NCBI GenBank assembly: GCA_029834535.1
Contig: JAQMWT010000004.1
Span: 46,309 to 110,308 of the forward strand
DNA: 64,000 bases
Direction: 5' to 3'
Source: Chrysophaeum taylorii
Lineage: Eukaryota > Sar > Pelagophyceae > Pelagomonadales > Pelagomonadaceae
This document shows, one piece after another, positions 31,464-41,876 of this stretch. Each line of letters begins with the position of its first letter. Position 1 is the first letter of the stretch. Position numbers and translations under genes: made by a program. The notes under the pieces were generated by a model. The model was not told the DNA's origin, made no database searches, and was given only the letters and a program-made list of their open reading frames with translations.

Positions 31464-33719
31464 CAGCGAAAAAGCTGGTGGAGAGCACGCATGTAGTCAC
31501 TGTGACGTTTTGCGTAGTCTTCGGCGGAGTCATCTTCATCATTGGTTTCGGGAATGGTGTCGTCGTATAGGTTTATCTGACCGTTGTCGTCGTAGAAACC
31601 GAGGTGTCCTTTGTCGTCTTGTTCATCGGTTTCGGCTTCGCCCTCATCAGGTGGATCGTCCTGGGGATCGGACGTTAACATCTGGAGGAATTCGGCGGCG
31701 TCGTTTTCGGCTTCGGAGAGAAGTATCTCATCGGAAATTGTGGTGATGAGGTGGATTAGCTTGTTCATGTGTTCGGAGCTGGACGTATGTTGGCGACCGG
31801 CTTGGCTAAGATTCCGCGTGGTTTGGAGCTTGCGACGGACTTCACGAAGGGGGACTTTGAAGCGTTGGTCAGGAGTAGATGGTTTGGGTGGATGATGTTG
31901 TGTGGGGAAAGTGACCTTGCGAAGATGCGGGTGCGCGCGTTTTTCGGGGGTGACAGGAGGAGCGCGGGGACGGTGCTTGTTTTTCGGTGGGGTGACAGGG
32001 GCTGCCTTGGGCTTAGGACTGTCATTGGTGTCGTAGTAAGACGGGGAGCGAGGATTAGGTGGCTTTTTGCCTGGAGGGGGCTTCTTGAGGTGCCGCGAAA
32101 TTTGCTTCTTGCGGTGCGCGTGGAGTTGGTGAATGAGGTCATTGTCTTCCTCTTGATCAAGGTTGGCCTCCGCGAGAAAAACAGCGACGGGGTCGGCGTC
32201 TTCGACGGGGTCCGGTGGGGTGTCGTCTTCAGAGGGAGAGGTGCCATCATCGTCTTCGGTGAGCTGGAGACCATGACGGCGGGAGCGAAAGCGGGGGTTG
32301 TCTTTGTCCTTTGTTGGCAGACGACCGAAGTCGGTGACGAAGCGCAAAGGCTTTAAGTTGAGAGTTGGGTGAGGTTTGTGGTGAGCCCAAAAGTTGCGCT
32401 TAAACGTTGAAGTGACGGTGATGCGAGCGATGAGCTTAGGAAGGTGATGGATGGCTTCCTTGTCTTCGTCGAGTAACAGCGAGTCGCTGGGATTGCGCCG
32501 ACAGTTAGCAAGACGTGCAAAGCCCTTGATGTGTGTTGGGGCGCGGGAGTCAAGCAAGCTTGGGGGTACTTGAAGCGAAGAATTTGGTGAATTCTTCGAG
32601 GATCTTGTCGTCGGGAAGTTGGAGAGAAGCGTCGGTGGTGATCTGGCGTAGTTGCTGCTGGACATGACGCATGTAGTCGATGTAGTGAGCAGGCTCATGT
32701 AGTTCGGGGTTGAACGGAGTGTCCAGAAAGGCATTATAGACATAATGCGCATGGTGGATGTGGTTCTGGCCCGTGTGCTTGTCGAGTGCTAGGCGAACTT
32801 GAAGCACAAATTCGAGTCCTATCGGGCAGGAGGATCCGAATGCATCGATTTCGTCGTATGCTGGGTGCTTGACGGAGTCGCTACCGGCATGTAGGAGACG
32901 GCGAAATAGGGGGTGTACAGTCTCGCGAAGATATACGATGAAGTCGGCTTCTTTTCCTTGGAGATGGGGCTGAGTGATCGGATATAACTTGCCTTTTGTC
33001 TTATCGGTCGGGTCCTTGTCTTTGGCATTGAGTTCTTGGAGCTTTGGCTCGTATACGTTGTCCAGGAAGTGCTTGCCGAACTTGCGGTAGACACCCTTGT
33101 AGTAGACGTAACGGCCTTGGGAATCTGGCGTGTTCCCGGCGGTAGAGTGGTTGTCGGGGTCCTTGTCGTATTCGTCGATACAGTGGCTTAGGAGGGCGTC
33201 AGCGAGATCATTGGATCCGCGCAGGACGGATTCCCACGTGTAGAAGCCCTGTAGGAAGTACTGAGTTATACCTGTTTCAGGCATCAGGTGTTCGACGAAC
33301 AATTGCATGACGCGAAATGAAAGCATCTGGGGTGTGACTTGAGCCGAATCCATTGACTTGAGGACGGCGCTAGGCGGGTCACGAAAGGTGTTAGCTTTTG
33401 TCTAGTCTTGTTGAGCTGGAGGGGGGGTTGGAGCCGCAGCAGCGACGGCAGGTGGTGGTGCTTGCGTTGCTTGCATTTGGTTCAGCATGGCGCGAAGGTC
33501 TTGTTTTTGGGCTGCCATCTCCCTTTGATGCCGAGCTTCGTACACTTGAGCTTGTTGTTGCTTGTCTCTTTGGTATCTGGCTTCTAGGCGAGCTTCTTGT
33601 TCTCGCATCTCCTTCTGGAGTTCTTGATTGGTTGGCATTTTGCTTGGGTTCAGGAACGTCAGTGAGCGGGGCTTGTCTGGGAATCCTGAGGCTCTGCTGA
33701 TACCGGGACTGGTGCCCAA
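31463..33719 (-). CDS. Left Copia-2 Gag
   Basis: Minus-strand frames 33719-33402, 33353-32550 and 32752-31463. The N-terminus (MGTSPGISRASGFPDKPRSL) begins a few bases inside the 5' LTR boundary. A coiled-coil, Gln/Glu/Lys-rich stretch (33640-33470) is followed by a helical capsid-like part (TPQMLSFRVMQLFVEHLMPE...QGFYTWESVLRGSNDLADAL). The C-terminal part is basic and acidic with PVTPPKN and PVTPEKR repeats. No CCHC knuckle was seen. Frame changes near 33400 and 32700. Confidence 0.75.
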
Positions 33720-33723
33720 TACC

Positions 33724-33919
33724 TAGAGAACAGTAATCACAACTGTGTTACCCTTCAGCAGAGCGCGAGAACAGTGGTAGTCTGTCCTCTAATCTGTCTC
33801 TTAATCGAGGACAGCCGGTGTGAATAACACGGCGTTTTCTTAAATCAAAAGATGGCAAAGTTAAGAGAACTAACCCTAGAATAGGGGGTACTAACCCTAA
33901 TTCGGATTTTCTATCTCTA
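33724..33919 (-). repeat. 5' LTR of left Copia-2
   Basis: 196 bp, TAGAGA...TCTCTA, about 3 percent different from the 3' LTR (differences at about six sites). A candidate primer-binding site (TTGGGCACCAGTCC on the minus strand) adjoins its inner edge. Target copy GGATC follows at 33920-33924. Confidence 0.9.
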
Positions 33920-33924
33920 GGATC

Positions 33925-34812
33925 ACAGCCCACCGGAAGTCGATGGCAGGTTCCACGATCATGGCACCACGGTAATGGGCATTGAGAAGGTTACGGAGGC
34001 GAGTAGAGGAGGCGGAGGCGATGAAGCCTATGCTCTGTTCGACCTCGTGGTTAAAATGATGAAGGTAAGGTGGGAAAGCAACAAGGTTGATGCCGTGTTC
34101 GACCCTGCAGGGAGCGGTGATGTGTTGGCTGAAGTACGGCCGAAACTCGTCGGAGTATACTGTGCGTAGATGCACATTGAGTTGAGTTTTGCAAAAGGCA
34201 TGTACGTAGTCTAATGCTTGCGTAAATTCGGTGGCGTTTTAGTAGTGCGGGTGAAGTAGGCTAGTAGGAACTTCGATAGTAGTTCTTTGAAAACAACAAT
34301 ATGGGAGAAGCCGCCCCATTCTGAAGGTATGGTTACGTCGCCACCGTCGCAAGCCCAGACTTCGCCAGGTCGGTGGGCCTGTTCAAAATTGGGCTTGGTT
34401 TCGTTAGTATGGGCGTGGCGGTGACGTTTGTTGTGGCAAATGCAGTATATGCACATATCCCTATATGGAATATCGGATGCTGAGAAGCCGGGCCGAGCAA
34501 GGACGTCTGGGGCTTTGGCGGCAACGTTATCAGGACAGTGATGTACATTGTGGAAGCGGCTGGCGCGTTCTTCGTCATTTTGGTATTCGACGGTACCATG
34601 GGCGAGTGATTTGCGAGGGATTGCCTTGACCGGGATGTGTTTCTTCCGACGGACATTGAATTTGAGTTCTGTGGATGCATCTAGTGATGGGGCATCAGGA
34701 TCATCGCTAGTGTCAGCATCATCAGCAGGGGTAGTTGTAGAGAGGGCTTCCTCCGGTGTTGTTCCTGAGGAGCGGTAGTTTAACGACTTTTCGGTCTAGC
34801 TGCAGTTGGAAA
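33925..34812 (-). pseudogene. Copia-1 integrase, N-terminal and core part
   Basis: Minus strand. After a stop, TEKSLNYRSSG (34790-34755) marks the likely cleavage boundary. A linker with VRRKKHIPVKA follows, then a zinc-binding HNVHHCPDN...CIYCICHNKRH and GEVWACDGGDVTI (first catalytic Asp, about 34330). The rest follows in another frame (34175-33897): TVYSDEFRPYFSQHI (second Asp) and HHFNHEVEQSIGFIA (Glu). The frame is broken near 34200 and the domain continues at 23582-22930 beyond the nested Copia-2. Confidence 0.85.
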
Positions 34813-34818
34813 TGTGAC

Positions 34819-36099
34819 TCATGAATGCATCCGCCAGGAAGATAGTGTCTGAACTGTGACTGGAAAGAAGCAGTTCACAGGTGAGGAAGGTAAATACATA
34901 AGTCTCAAGGTAGCATTGTCATGTTGAAAGGAAGGGGTCAAGATAAGTGACTTCATATCGACGACCACGCGACAAATGTGAGTGTGAAGAATGTGATAAG
35001 TGCCCGCAGCTAGAGCATTGCTAAGTAGGTCGCAGCATAAGTCTTTCTTCAATGAAAGTAAGAAGGACGTCTGGAAGCGAGTGTGCTTGTTGGCCTTGAT
35101 AAGTTCGGCTCGCGTAGGGTGGCGGAGTTTGCCGTTGCGAGGGTCCAAGAGGATTATGTTGGCATATCCCCGGATAGTTGGCAATGGGGCCGACATATAG
35201 TGAATTTTGGATCCGAGCTTGCGGTCGCTGCCGCGTAAGTAGCCAATATACCTGCTATGAGAAAGATGGTAACCTTCCAAAGAAAAATATCTGTCCTTGA
35301 AAGTGAATTGATCGGAGGATTGGTTGTATGAGAGACAGTTGGGCATAACAAGAGAGCACTGTTGGAGTAAGTTGCGGATGGCAGGGACAGTGTTGTGGGC
35401 TGTGTTGACAGGGGGGTAGGCTTGCACTAGCCATAGGTATCCCTGAAACGAATCGAGATGGAGCGTCTTATCGGCGGGATTATCGCTGGCGGTTAGGGTG
35501 TAAGTAGATCCATATGCGTCGATGGAAGCCTGATATTTGCTTGCTTTGTTCTCAACTAGTAAGTTGCCATCAGAGTGGTGTCCACCGGTGAGAGTGTGGA
35601 TATTGAAGGTAGATGAGGAAGTTGTAAGAAATAGCCTAGGAGCGGGCTGGTTAGTTTCGAAAATCGCAATATAGTAAGATACAGGTGTAGCGTTGTTCGG
35701 CGAGATTCTGGCAAACGAATTGTATAGAGTGATAAATGCCTTGAGGCGGAGAGGATTTGAAGATCCGGGTAGTGGTTGATTAGAGGATCTATTGAAACCA
35801 AGGTGATTATAATAACACATCGAGTGCGTTTTATGTGTGTGTTGTTCGAAAGCCTGCTGTGAATGAAGCCTGAGAAAGAGTACGTTGAGAGTCTCAAACT
35901 CATAGAAGCTTGACCGAACGGAACCAGTACGAGAGTACAAAGGAAACGTCTTGGGAGATTGAACCAGTGGTGGATCTGGGTAAGTGCGAACCCAGCCGTG
36001 AGACAGAGTCTTGGAGAGCCAGCGGGTTTAGGCACGGAGTTAATGTCATCTGCTATGTCCAAGAAGCGCTTCGGGTGCTGGTTCGGCCTGGACAGGATG
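34819..36099 (-). CDS. Copia-1 conserved region between methyltransferase and integrase (unknown)
   Basis: Frame 35940-34819 (373 residues) plus part of 36104-35556. Recognisable features: IILLDPRNGKLRHPTRAELI (about 35160-35100), which resembles the LDDPKGL and RYATLxEIAKF pieces in the same place in Copia-2. Otherwise Ser/Thr/Asn-rich with LTGGHHSDGNLLVENKASKY. Its place between the DNMT-like motifs and the integrase suggests a remainder of the methyltransferase (target recognition) plus a linker. No homology recognised. Confidence 0.5.
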
Positions 36100-36690
36100 T
36101 ACATGGGTCCAGTATTTTACCTGCGAGCAATGCAGGTCCATCGTTCCCGTGATTGGTAATCGCCGCACATATAGGTAGGGAGGCGGTCGACTACATCAAC
36201 AGTGTAGTCCAGTGTAGCGTGAATGAGGTTAGCCACGGAGATGTGATCCCTGTGAATACACTTGTGAGGGGGTGTCATCTCCGCAAGTAGGACTAAGGGT
36301 TTGATGACAGAGAGCATACTGTCAAAGAGGGAGTCGTCGAGCAAACTGACCAAGTCGGATGTTTTGGTGCTCTCGAGAAGATTTCGGTTGGTACAAGGGG
36401 GAGTGATTTCTATCACATCACAGTAAAAATTCGTCTTTCATCCTCAGTTATAGACTGGAGATGGTCGAGGAAAGAGGGTAGAGATTCGAAAATAAAAGTC
36501 TTTGGAAAGTGTTTGCATAACATGCGCACAAGCGTTTCATCGGACTCTACGGCAATCTTGACGTTGATGTTTTAAGCCCAAGTCATTGGTGGCCTGTGAC
36601 AGAAACGCAGGTGTTGACAATCCAGAGCATAGTAACGTGACTGTTGGTTTGCGAGAGCCATTGTTGGTAGTTGATAGGAATGCTGGGCGA
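36100..36690 (-). pseudogene. C5-cytosine DNA methyltransferase-like domain of Copia-1
   Basis: Minus strand, in two frames. About 36650-36580: TVTLLCSGLSTPAFLSQAT (motif I). After a shift: VKIAVESDETLVRMLCKHFP (motif II, with the AdoMet-binding Glu), then about 36430-36380 VIEITPPCTNRNLLES (motif IV; catalytic Cys codon at 36393-36395). About 36310-36280: LVLLAEMTPP in the place of motif VI, and about 36170-36120: GDYQSRERWTCIARR, a textbook motif VIII (QxRxR). The catalytic context TPPCTNR differs from both Gypsy (SPPCVHS) and Copia-2 (LPCQHLS). It is frameshifted at about 36560 and near 36420. Confidence 0.87.
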
Positions 36691-37310
36691 GTGCGTAATC
36701 AAGCGAGAGGTGGAGTGTTGTTTGTTCCCTACATATTCATTCTGCTTCCGAAGGTTGAGAAGTAGAGTACGCAGCCACGGTCTAGTTTCGAGCTTGGTGA
36801 CCAGGTAATTGTAATAGTGACAAAGGTCACGATTTTCGTTGTACCTCTTCAGCGGGGAGGATAGTGAACGTAGCTCAAGGTTCCTATCGCGTGCAATTGT
36901 GTAGGGTAGACACGGTAGTGTGCCGGGAGGTCGTGGTCGACGTAGTGAATGGGCACATGCACGTCTTTATCAAGTAAGCTAGTGAGATGCGACATATTTG
37001 GTGTTCGCTGTCATTGAGAGTGACAGTTAGCTGAGCCTTGTTCCACTCGGGGGCACTTAGGATAAACAAGTGTCGACCCTGCACTGGTTTGAGGAATAGA
37101 GCATTGTCAAGCTTGACGTAGCCGATGCCTGGGTGAGCAGGTAAGGGGGATACGATATTTTTCGTGACCATTATATGCGATACCTGCTGTTGTCCAGTGG
37201 CAGTTTGGACAAATGGGGCACATTTAGGGTCGATGGGAGCAATGTGGTTCGGTAAAGCAAAATCAAATGTGGTCATCAACGAGATGGAGGCACAGCTATC
37301 CAAGTATAGA
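36691..37310 (-). pseudogene. Copia-1 aspartic protease
   Basis: Minus strand, frame 37303-36884 with a few upstream residues: FLYLDSCASISLMTTF (about 37310-37265) is the active-site loop with DSCA in place of D(S/T)GA. IGYVKLDNALFLKPVQGRHL and FILSAPEWNKAQLTVTLND correspond to the rest of the fold. 36691-36884 links it to the methyltransferase and contains a broken frame. Confidence 0.72.
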
Positions 37311-38357
37311 AATTGGAAATGGAGGGGAAGATTGTGGTCTCTCCGGTATTGGTGAGAAAAGCGTTTTCGCGAGGTACACTCGTGACACTGGTAGAGGGAA
37401 TGCTGGCTGCGAACAAATTCGTCTGAGTGAGTAGTTTTGAGGTGACCACAACTTGTGAAAAGGTAATTGGAACGACGGGCGTGGTAGGTTCGCCGTTGTC
37501 CTTGCCGAGACCGTTGTTAAGATCGAATGGTGAGAGATCTTATGTGTTGCTCGATAATGTAGTATTGGCCGCAGCTTGATCGAAACTCCTTCGGCACATT
37601 GCTGCATTGACATGTGACGAGAGCTCCGCCAGTCGCTCAGGTGACAATTTTGCTATGGCGTCAGCAGTAAAATTGACTGATTCCGCGGCAGCAGTGGCTG
37701 GTGAAGAGCTGATGCCACTTGTGTTAGATGGAGTAGAGGTGTTGGGTGCAGACACGGTAGGTTGGTCTCCCCCATAGTTTAACGACGCTGCGGTCGAAAG
37801 CAGATGTATGTCAACATTCCGAACGATATCTTCGGCATAGGAAAGTTGATCATTTAAGCGGAGCAAGTCTGTATTGTCGTCTGGGTTAGACGTAGTAGCG
37901 ATAATATCTGCAGGTTGCAACAACGTTTCAAATAGCTTTGTAATCTTATCTTGCAGCTGAGATGTAGCGGTAGTTTAATTAACGTATTTGGAGAGTTCGC
38001 GGAGTTGATCTTCGAGTGCATGCATAGTATGCTTCGTGCGATCTAACAATTTCATATCAGATCGAGAAGGTCTGTCAAAGGTGCGAGCATACACAGGGCG
38101 ATCGTTAGATTGACTAGGACTGCGAGCTCTGGTGACATAGGAGTCACCGGATCGGTAGTAGCTAAGATCATTGGGAGAGAAGGGCTGACTAGCGTCTTTT
38201 GAGTTACGTAGGCGTCGTGCGTTAAACGCGGGTTTCGACTGTTGTCCATTGGCTGAGTTGGTAAGTGACGCAAGTACATGTGCTGTGTGCGCCAGTTCAG
38301 TGTATGTGGAGTCCAGCAGTTGAGTTAGCAGTAATTTGGGTTTTTGATATGTGGGCA
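37311..38357 (-). pseudogene. Copia-1 Gag, C-terminal part
   Basis: Minus-strand frames 38430-37975 (the first residues belong to the SINE) and 37923-37540. A basic Arg/Ser-rich stretch (YVTRARSPSQSNDRPVYART) is followed by a helical part (LDRTKHTMHALEDQLRELSK). Then comes STAASLNYGGDQPT at about 37800-37770, a likely processing site, and LSPERLAELSSHVNAAM. No zinc knuckle. Stop and shift near 37975. Confidence 0.6.
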
Positions 38358-38720
38358 CCCTTACCCTGATCGCCGACTGCGGTTGCGATGGAGGACGGTG
38401 CCTCATGAATCCTGAGCCTTGCGAGGGCATCCGCCCTCCCGGCGTAGGTTGGCACCTATTCGCCTCCCGGGCGGGCCGGTTGGCAGCCGGAACGTTCGCA
38501 GTGGGACGGGGTATGGCCGGGGGGCGAAGACGGAAGGTTATCGACGAGTTGGTTGTCAGTCACATCGCGGTCTCCTCGTCGCATGGCGACAAGCTTGATG
38601 GTCACTCTCCGCCGACCGACCTTTCGGCGCTCCTCGTCTACAGGCCCGTGATTCCGGACTGGCACCTGTCGGTCCGGCCTGGCTCCCATGCTCGGGAGAG
38701 GTCTGAAGTTAGTTAGTTAG
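38358..38720 (+). mobile_element. SINE-like retroposon in Copia-1 Gag
   Basis: About 363 bp starting CCCTTACCCTGATCGCC and ending GAAGTTAGTTAGTTAG. The target duplication is 14 bp with two mismatches (TTGATATGTGGGCA at 38344-38357 and TTGATGTGTGGACA at 38721-38734). Nearly identical to the copies at 46318 and 54326. Confidence 0.85.
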
Positions 38721-38734
38721 TTGATGTGTGGACA

Positions 38735-39150
38735 GTCCTTCTACGCAAGGGATCCAAGAGACTGGCGGTTCAAGACGTCTTTTGTCGCTTGTAGTATTGG
38801 ACACTGAGTTGTAGAGGCCCAGTGCGTATTCAAGAATAGCTGAAGAGTCAGAAGGATGACATAGTCTGTTAGCTTCGGGTTGTGCTCTAGTGGAGGTGCG
38901 TGTTTCGTAGATGAGGCACCAGTCGACCCATCCTCTATCGTAACGATTGTTGCTGGTGTTGTCAGAGGATAGCTCATTTTAGCTGATCCTGAGGAAGCTG
39001 GGAAATGGCAGCTTCAGTAAAGTTTGCCGACTCGGCAGTATGGCACAAGGAAAGCCGGCCATTGGAATCAGTAGGAAGAATAGCGCTGGGTCCAGACTCA
39101 GTAAAACGCTCTGGCCCGTAGTTTAACGACATTTCGTCGGAAACAGATGT
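38735..39150 (-). pseudogene. Copia-1 Gag, N-terminal part
   Basis: Minus strand: SDEMSLNYGPERFTESGPSA at about 39145-39090, followed by a frame 38977-38741 with LTDYVILLTLQLFLNTHWAS. It continues across the SINE into the 38357-37540 part. The SLNY peptide suggests an extra cleavage inside Gag. Confidence 0.5.
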
Positions 39151-40214
39151 GGGAAAGAGTTCCGCGTGAGGTCAAGTTCGAAAACGTGGGTGTCCAACAG
39201 TTGATTTGAAACAGGAGATGCTTGAAAGAATGCACACATTTAATGAACAACATGTACACCAATTATACACAACAGCGTTTAATTCTTGATTCAAATACGA
39301 GACATCATTCGGAGACACTGCTTCGAAAAAGGTTAAGTATTTATTGGTAATGGCTGGCTAGGCCGAGCGCAAGTTCGCGAGAATGGGTGAGGTTAAGGTT
39401 GCATTCACCATCCTTAAGGCGATCGTCAATTTCGGGCGGAAAAGCCCTGACCTCGTTAGCGCAGCAAACAGTAGCCAACTGTGCTACTTGGTATGATATG
39501 AGTGGGAATACCTCAGATATGAGGCACCTGGCATTCGAAGGCAAATCTTCAACATAATCAAGGTGAACACCGCCACTCTGGTGTTGGAATGGTTGTTCTC
39601 GCCGAGAAAATCAACGGGAACCTTAGGTAAGGGAATGTCAGCACCCAGACTGCTTTGGGTGCGACCTTTACTGCTCGTTCTACAAGAGAACTGTGACTGA
39701 ACCTGTGGGTTGTCAGAGAGCAGAATTGACACCTTCTAGAACATTCTAGGGGGCTCTGTCTAGCGGTGATGTCTATGTACACTCATCAGGTAAACAATGG
39801 AAGCGCCTATTTGGCAACTGTGCAAAACTGTGGTTCCTGCCAGTGTTAAAGGGGCATACACTGAACAGGCAGTTGGTAAGGGGGTGCTTGGAGAGCGGCA
39901 TGTTGTGTACTATCGTGGAGCACCCGAAAAAAATGAGGACATACCCAAAATATTCAAAGCGCGCGTGCAACCAATACAGGACTTGTACAGACTACACACA
40001 CACGACACTTTCACGACAATACGATACTATAAACAAGCACACAGGGGGTACGCAGTCTTAACGTGTGCGATGTAGCTATGTACAACCCATGTTATAGCGT
40101 ATACAAACAATTGTGCTGCATGGCGAGGCTAGATCGGCGCGGTAACGATCCAAAACCCAATGGTAAAAGTGCATGCAACACATGATCCCTCAGGACCCCG
40201 CTGGGCCCATAACC
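39151..40214 (-). other. Copia-1 leader and possible Gag start
   Basis: About 1 kb between the 5' LTR and Gag. A minus-strand frame at 39544-39341 (EVRAFPPEIDDRLKDGECNL and following) may be decayed Gag; otherwise only short frames. The primer-binding candidate TATGGGCCCAGCGGGG (minus strand) lies next to the LTR at about 40195-40212. Confidence 0.45.
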
Positions 40215-40528
40215 TGCAGAGTATTCCGCTAGGCAGTGGTTAGATCACTGAGAGACCATCCCGTCTCGCCGCGTGAGTCTGGCGAAGGTAGGTTTCAGGG
40301 AACCCAGGCAGTGGGTCCCCTAGCCTCGGCACACGACAGACGATACATAGCAACACATCAGTGTATCATGTAACTACTACGTACCTGCGGGACGCGCTAG
40401 ACCATGATGATGAGCGTGAGCACAGATCAGAGGACTATTTGACTGCGTAGAAAGGAAGGAGAAGGGTAATGAAGAGATCGCGTTCTCAACGGACGGAATA
40501 AGGGTAGGAGTTAGCAGGTTTCTCTGCA
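40215..40528 (-). repeat. 5' LTR of Copia-1
   Basis: 314 bp, TGCAGAGTATTCCGC to TTTCTCTGCA, with 7-bp perfect inverted ends. Target copy GGTAG follows (40529-40533). Confidence 0.85.
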
Positions 40529-40594
40529 GGTAGAAGTTCGTCCACTATATCCTCGCTGCGCTAAATGGCACAGCACTTCAATCGAGACTCGTAA
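40529..40594 (-). pseudogene. 66-bp Gypsy-2 reverse transcriptase fragment between two Copia insertions
   Basis: The minus strand reads LIEVLCHLAQRGYSGRT-like residues, the short segment that in Gypsy-1 lies between GSDDLHRHLQL (14190-14220) and KFHLLEDEI (14275-14300). It is the only original sequence left between Copia-1 and the right Copia-2, and shows both entered the same Gypsy gene. Confidence 0.8.
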
Positions 40595-40599
40595 ATGAC

Positions 40600-40796
40600 T
40601 AGAGAACAGTAATTTCAACTGTGTTGCCCTTCAGCAGAGCGTGAGAACAGTGGTAGTCTGCCCTCGAATCTGTCTCCTAAAACGAGGACAGCCGGTGTGA
40701 ATAACACAGCGTTTTCTTAAATCAAAAGGTGCTAAAGTTAAGGGAACTAACCCTATAATAGGGGGTACTAACCCTAATTCGGATTTTCTATCTCTA
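40600..40796 (-). repeat. 3' LTR of right Copia-2
   Basis: 197 bp. Same family as 23588-23783 but with shared differences from the left element (for example TTTCAACTG and CCTAAAACGAGG), so the two insertions come from different source copies. Confidence 0.92.
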
Positions 40797-41514
40797 CGCC
40801 CTCACAGATTGAACTCGGTGAGCGAAATCTGGATCAAACTAAGCAGGAAGCGTCTTACCATCGACAAGAACATAGAGAGTGTTCTGGGTAGAGTCGTACG
40901 GTGGGAGAGTAGCAGAAAGAGCAACTTGATGAGATGGCGGTGAAGAAGAGGTTGAGTGAACACCGTAGGCGTTTTTGAACTTGTGGAATAAATTGCGTGG
41001 AAGGAGCTTCGAAAAATGATCAGCGACCTGGTAGTGAGTAGGACACCAGAGAGGACGAATGACCGAGTTGGCTTGGTAGTCACGAATGAGAAATTCTCGT
41101 AAGTTGGCATGACGAGAGGGAGCACTGACTTTAGGGTGATTATCGACATGGAGTGCGCTAGCGTTATCAATAAGCAGGGAAATAGCGTGAGCTTGATCAC
41201 ACGAAAATAAATAAGGGTGTGGGAGGAGAATAGCTGGTGAAACCAGTGACATTCATCGGCGGCTGCGCTGGCGGCGATGAGTTCAGCTTCCATGGTGCTT
41301 TTGGCAGTAAGAGTTTGGCGTTTGCTAGACCAGAATACGAGACTGCCAAAGACGAAGATACATGCACCAGAATTGGATCGCAAGCGAGGGTCAGAACGGT
41401 CAGCAAAACTTGCATCAGTAAAACAAATAATGGGCGAACGAAGGTGATGCAGTTCAGAATAGCGGCTGATCAGATGCTGAATAAAGGGCGTAATAGAGGG
41501 GCTGTCGGATGAAT
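40797..41514 (-). pseudogene. Right Copia-2 RNase H
   Basis: Minus-strand frames 41415-41197, 41383-40802 and 41252-40839: CFTDASFADRSDPR, FVFGSLVFWSSKRQTLTAKS, MEAELIAASAAADECHW, HANLREFLIRDYQANSVIRP. Frameshifted twice. Upstream it is cut by the SINE-associated deletion at 41515. Confidence 0.87.
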
Positions 41515-41876
41515 AACTAACTAACTAACTTCAGACCTCTCCCAAGCATGGGAGCCAGGCCGGACCGACAGGTGCCAGTCCGGAATCACGGGCCTGTAGA
41601 CGAGGAGCGCCGAAAGGTCGGTCGGCGGAGAGTGACCATCAAGCTTGTCGCCATGCGACGAGGAGACCGCGATGTGACTGACAACCAACTCGTCGATAAC
41701 CTTCCGTCTGCGCACCCCGGCCATACCCCGTCCCAATGCGAACGTTCCGGCTGCCAACCGGCCCGCCCCAGAGGCGAATAGGTGCCAACCTACGCCGGGA
41801 GGGCGGATGCCCTCGCAAGGCTCAGGATTCATGAGGCACCGTCCTCCATCGCAACCATGCGGTCGGCGATCAGGGT
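41515..41876 (-). mobile_element. SINE-like retroposon at a deletion in right Copia-2
   Basis: The reverse-complement copy of the family, starting ATAACTAACTAACTAAC. No target duplication: the left flank (GCTGTCGGATGA) and right flank (GCGAAGCGATATGC) correspond to points about 1 kb apart in the left Copia-2 (near 24540 and 25595). The missing kilobase is most of the reverse transcriptase. Confidence 0.85.

Larger units (their letters stand above)
23588..33919 (-). mobile_element. Ty1/Copia family-2 retrotransposon, left copy (nested in Copia-1)
   Basis: Complete at both ends: 196-bp LTRs at 23588-23783 and 33724-33919 with ends TAGAGA...TCTCTA, and a perfect 5-bp target duplication GGATC (23583-23587 and 33920-33924). 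The LTRs differ at about six positions. The order on the minus strand is Gag, protease, DNMT-like domain, integrase, linker, reverse transcriptase, RNase H, polypurine tract (GTGAGGGCG). It is disabled by frameshifts and by a duplication-inversion in the reverse transcriptase (25683-26645). Confidence 0.92.
18151..40528 (-). mobile_element. Ty1/Copia family-1 retrotransposon, interrupted by a nested Copia-2
   Basis: Bounded by 314-bp LTRs at 18151-18464 and 40215-40528 with ends TGCAGAG...CTCTGCA. The flanking target copies are GGTGG and GGTAG (one mismatch). A purine tract GAGGGGGCG lies inside the 3' LTR and a candidate primer site TATGGGCCCAGC inside the 5' LTR. The order on the minus strand is leader, Gag-like, protease, DNMT-like domain, a conserved unknown region, integrase, reverse transcriptase, RNase H and an extra 3' coding region. 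The nested Copia-2 at 23588-33919 falls within the integrase. SINE-like copies are at 38358-38720 and 18805-19196. The frames are broken and the element is dead. Confidence 0.87.

Noticed and set aside
38410-38716. Conserved 103-residue and 77-residue frames in the SINE-like copies as proteins
   Set aside because: Open on both strands because of GC content; disrupted in the copies at 18805 and 60907; the target duplications and (TTAG)n tail explain the conservation.
40215-40528. A solo LTR
   Set aside because: It matches 18151-18464, and the flanks GGTGG/GGTAG plus the Copia-1 genes between them show it is the 5' LTR of a nested full element.
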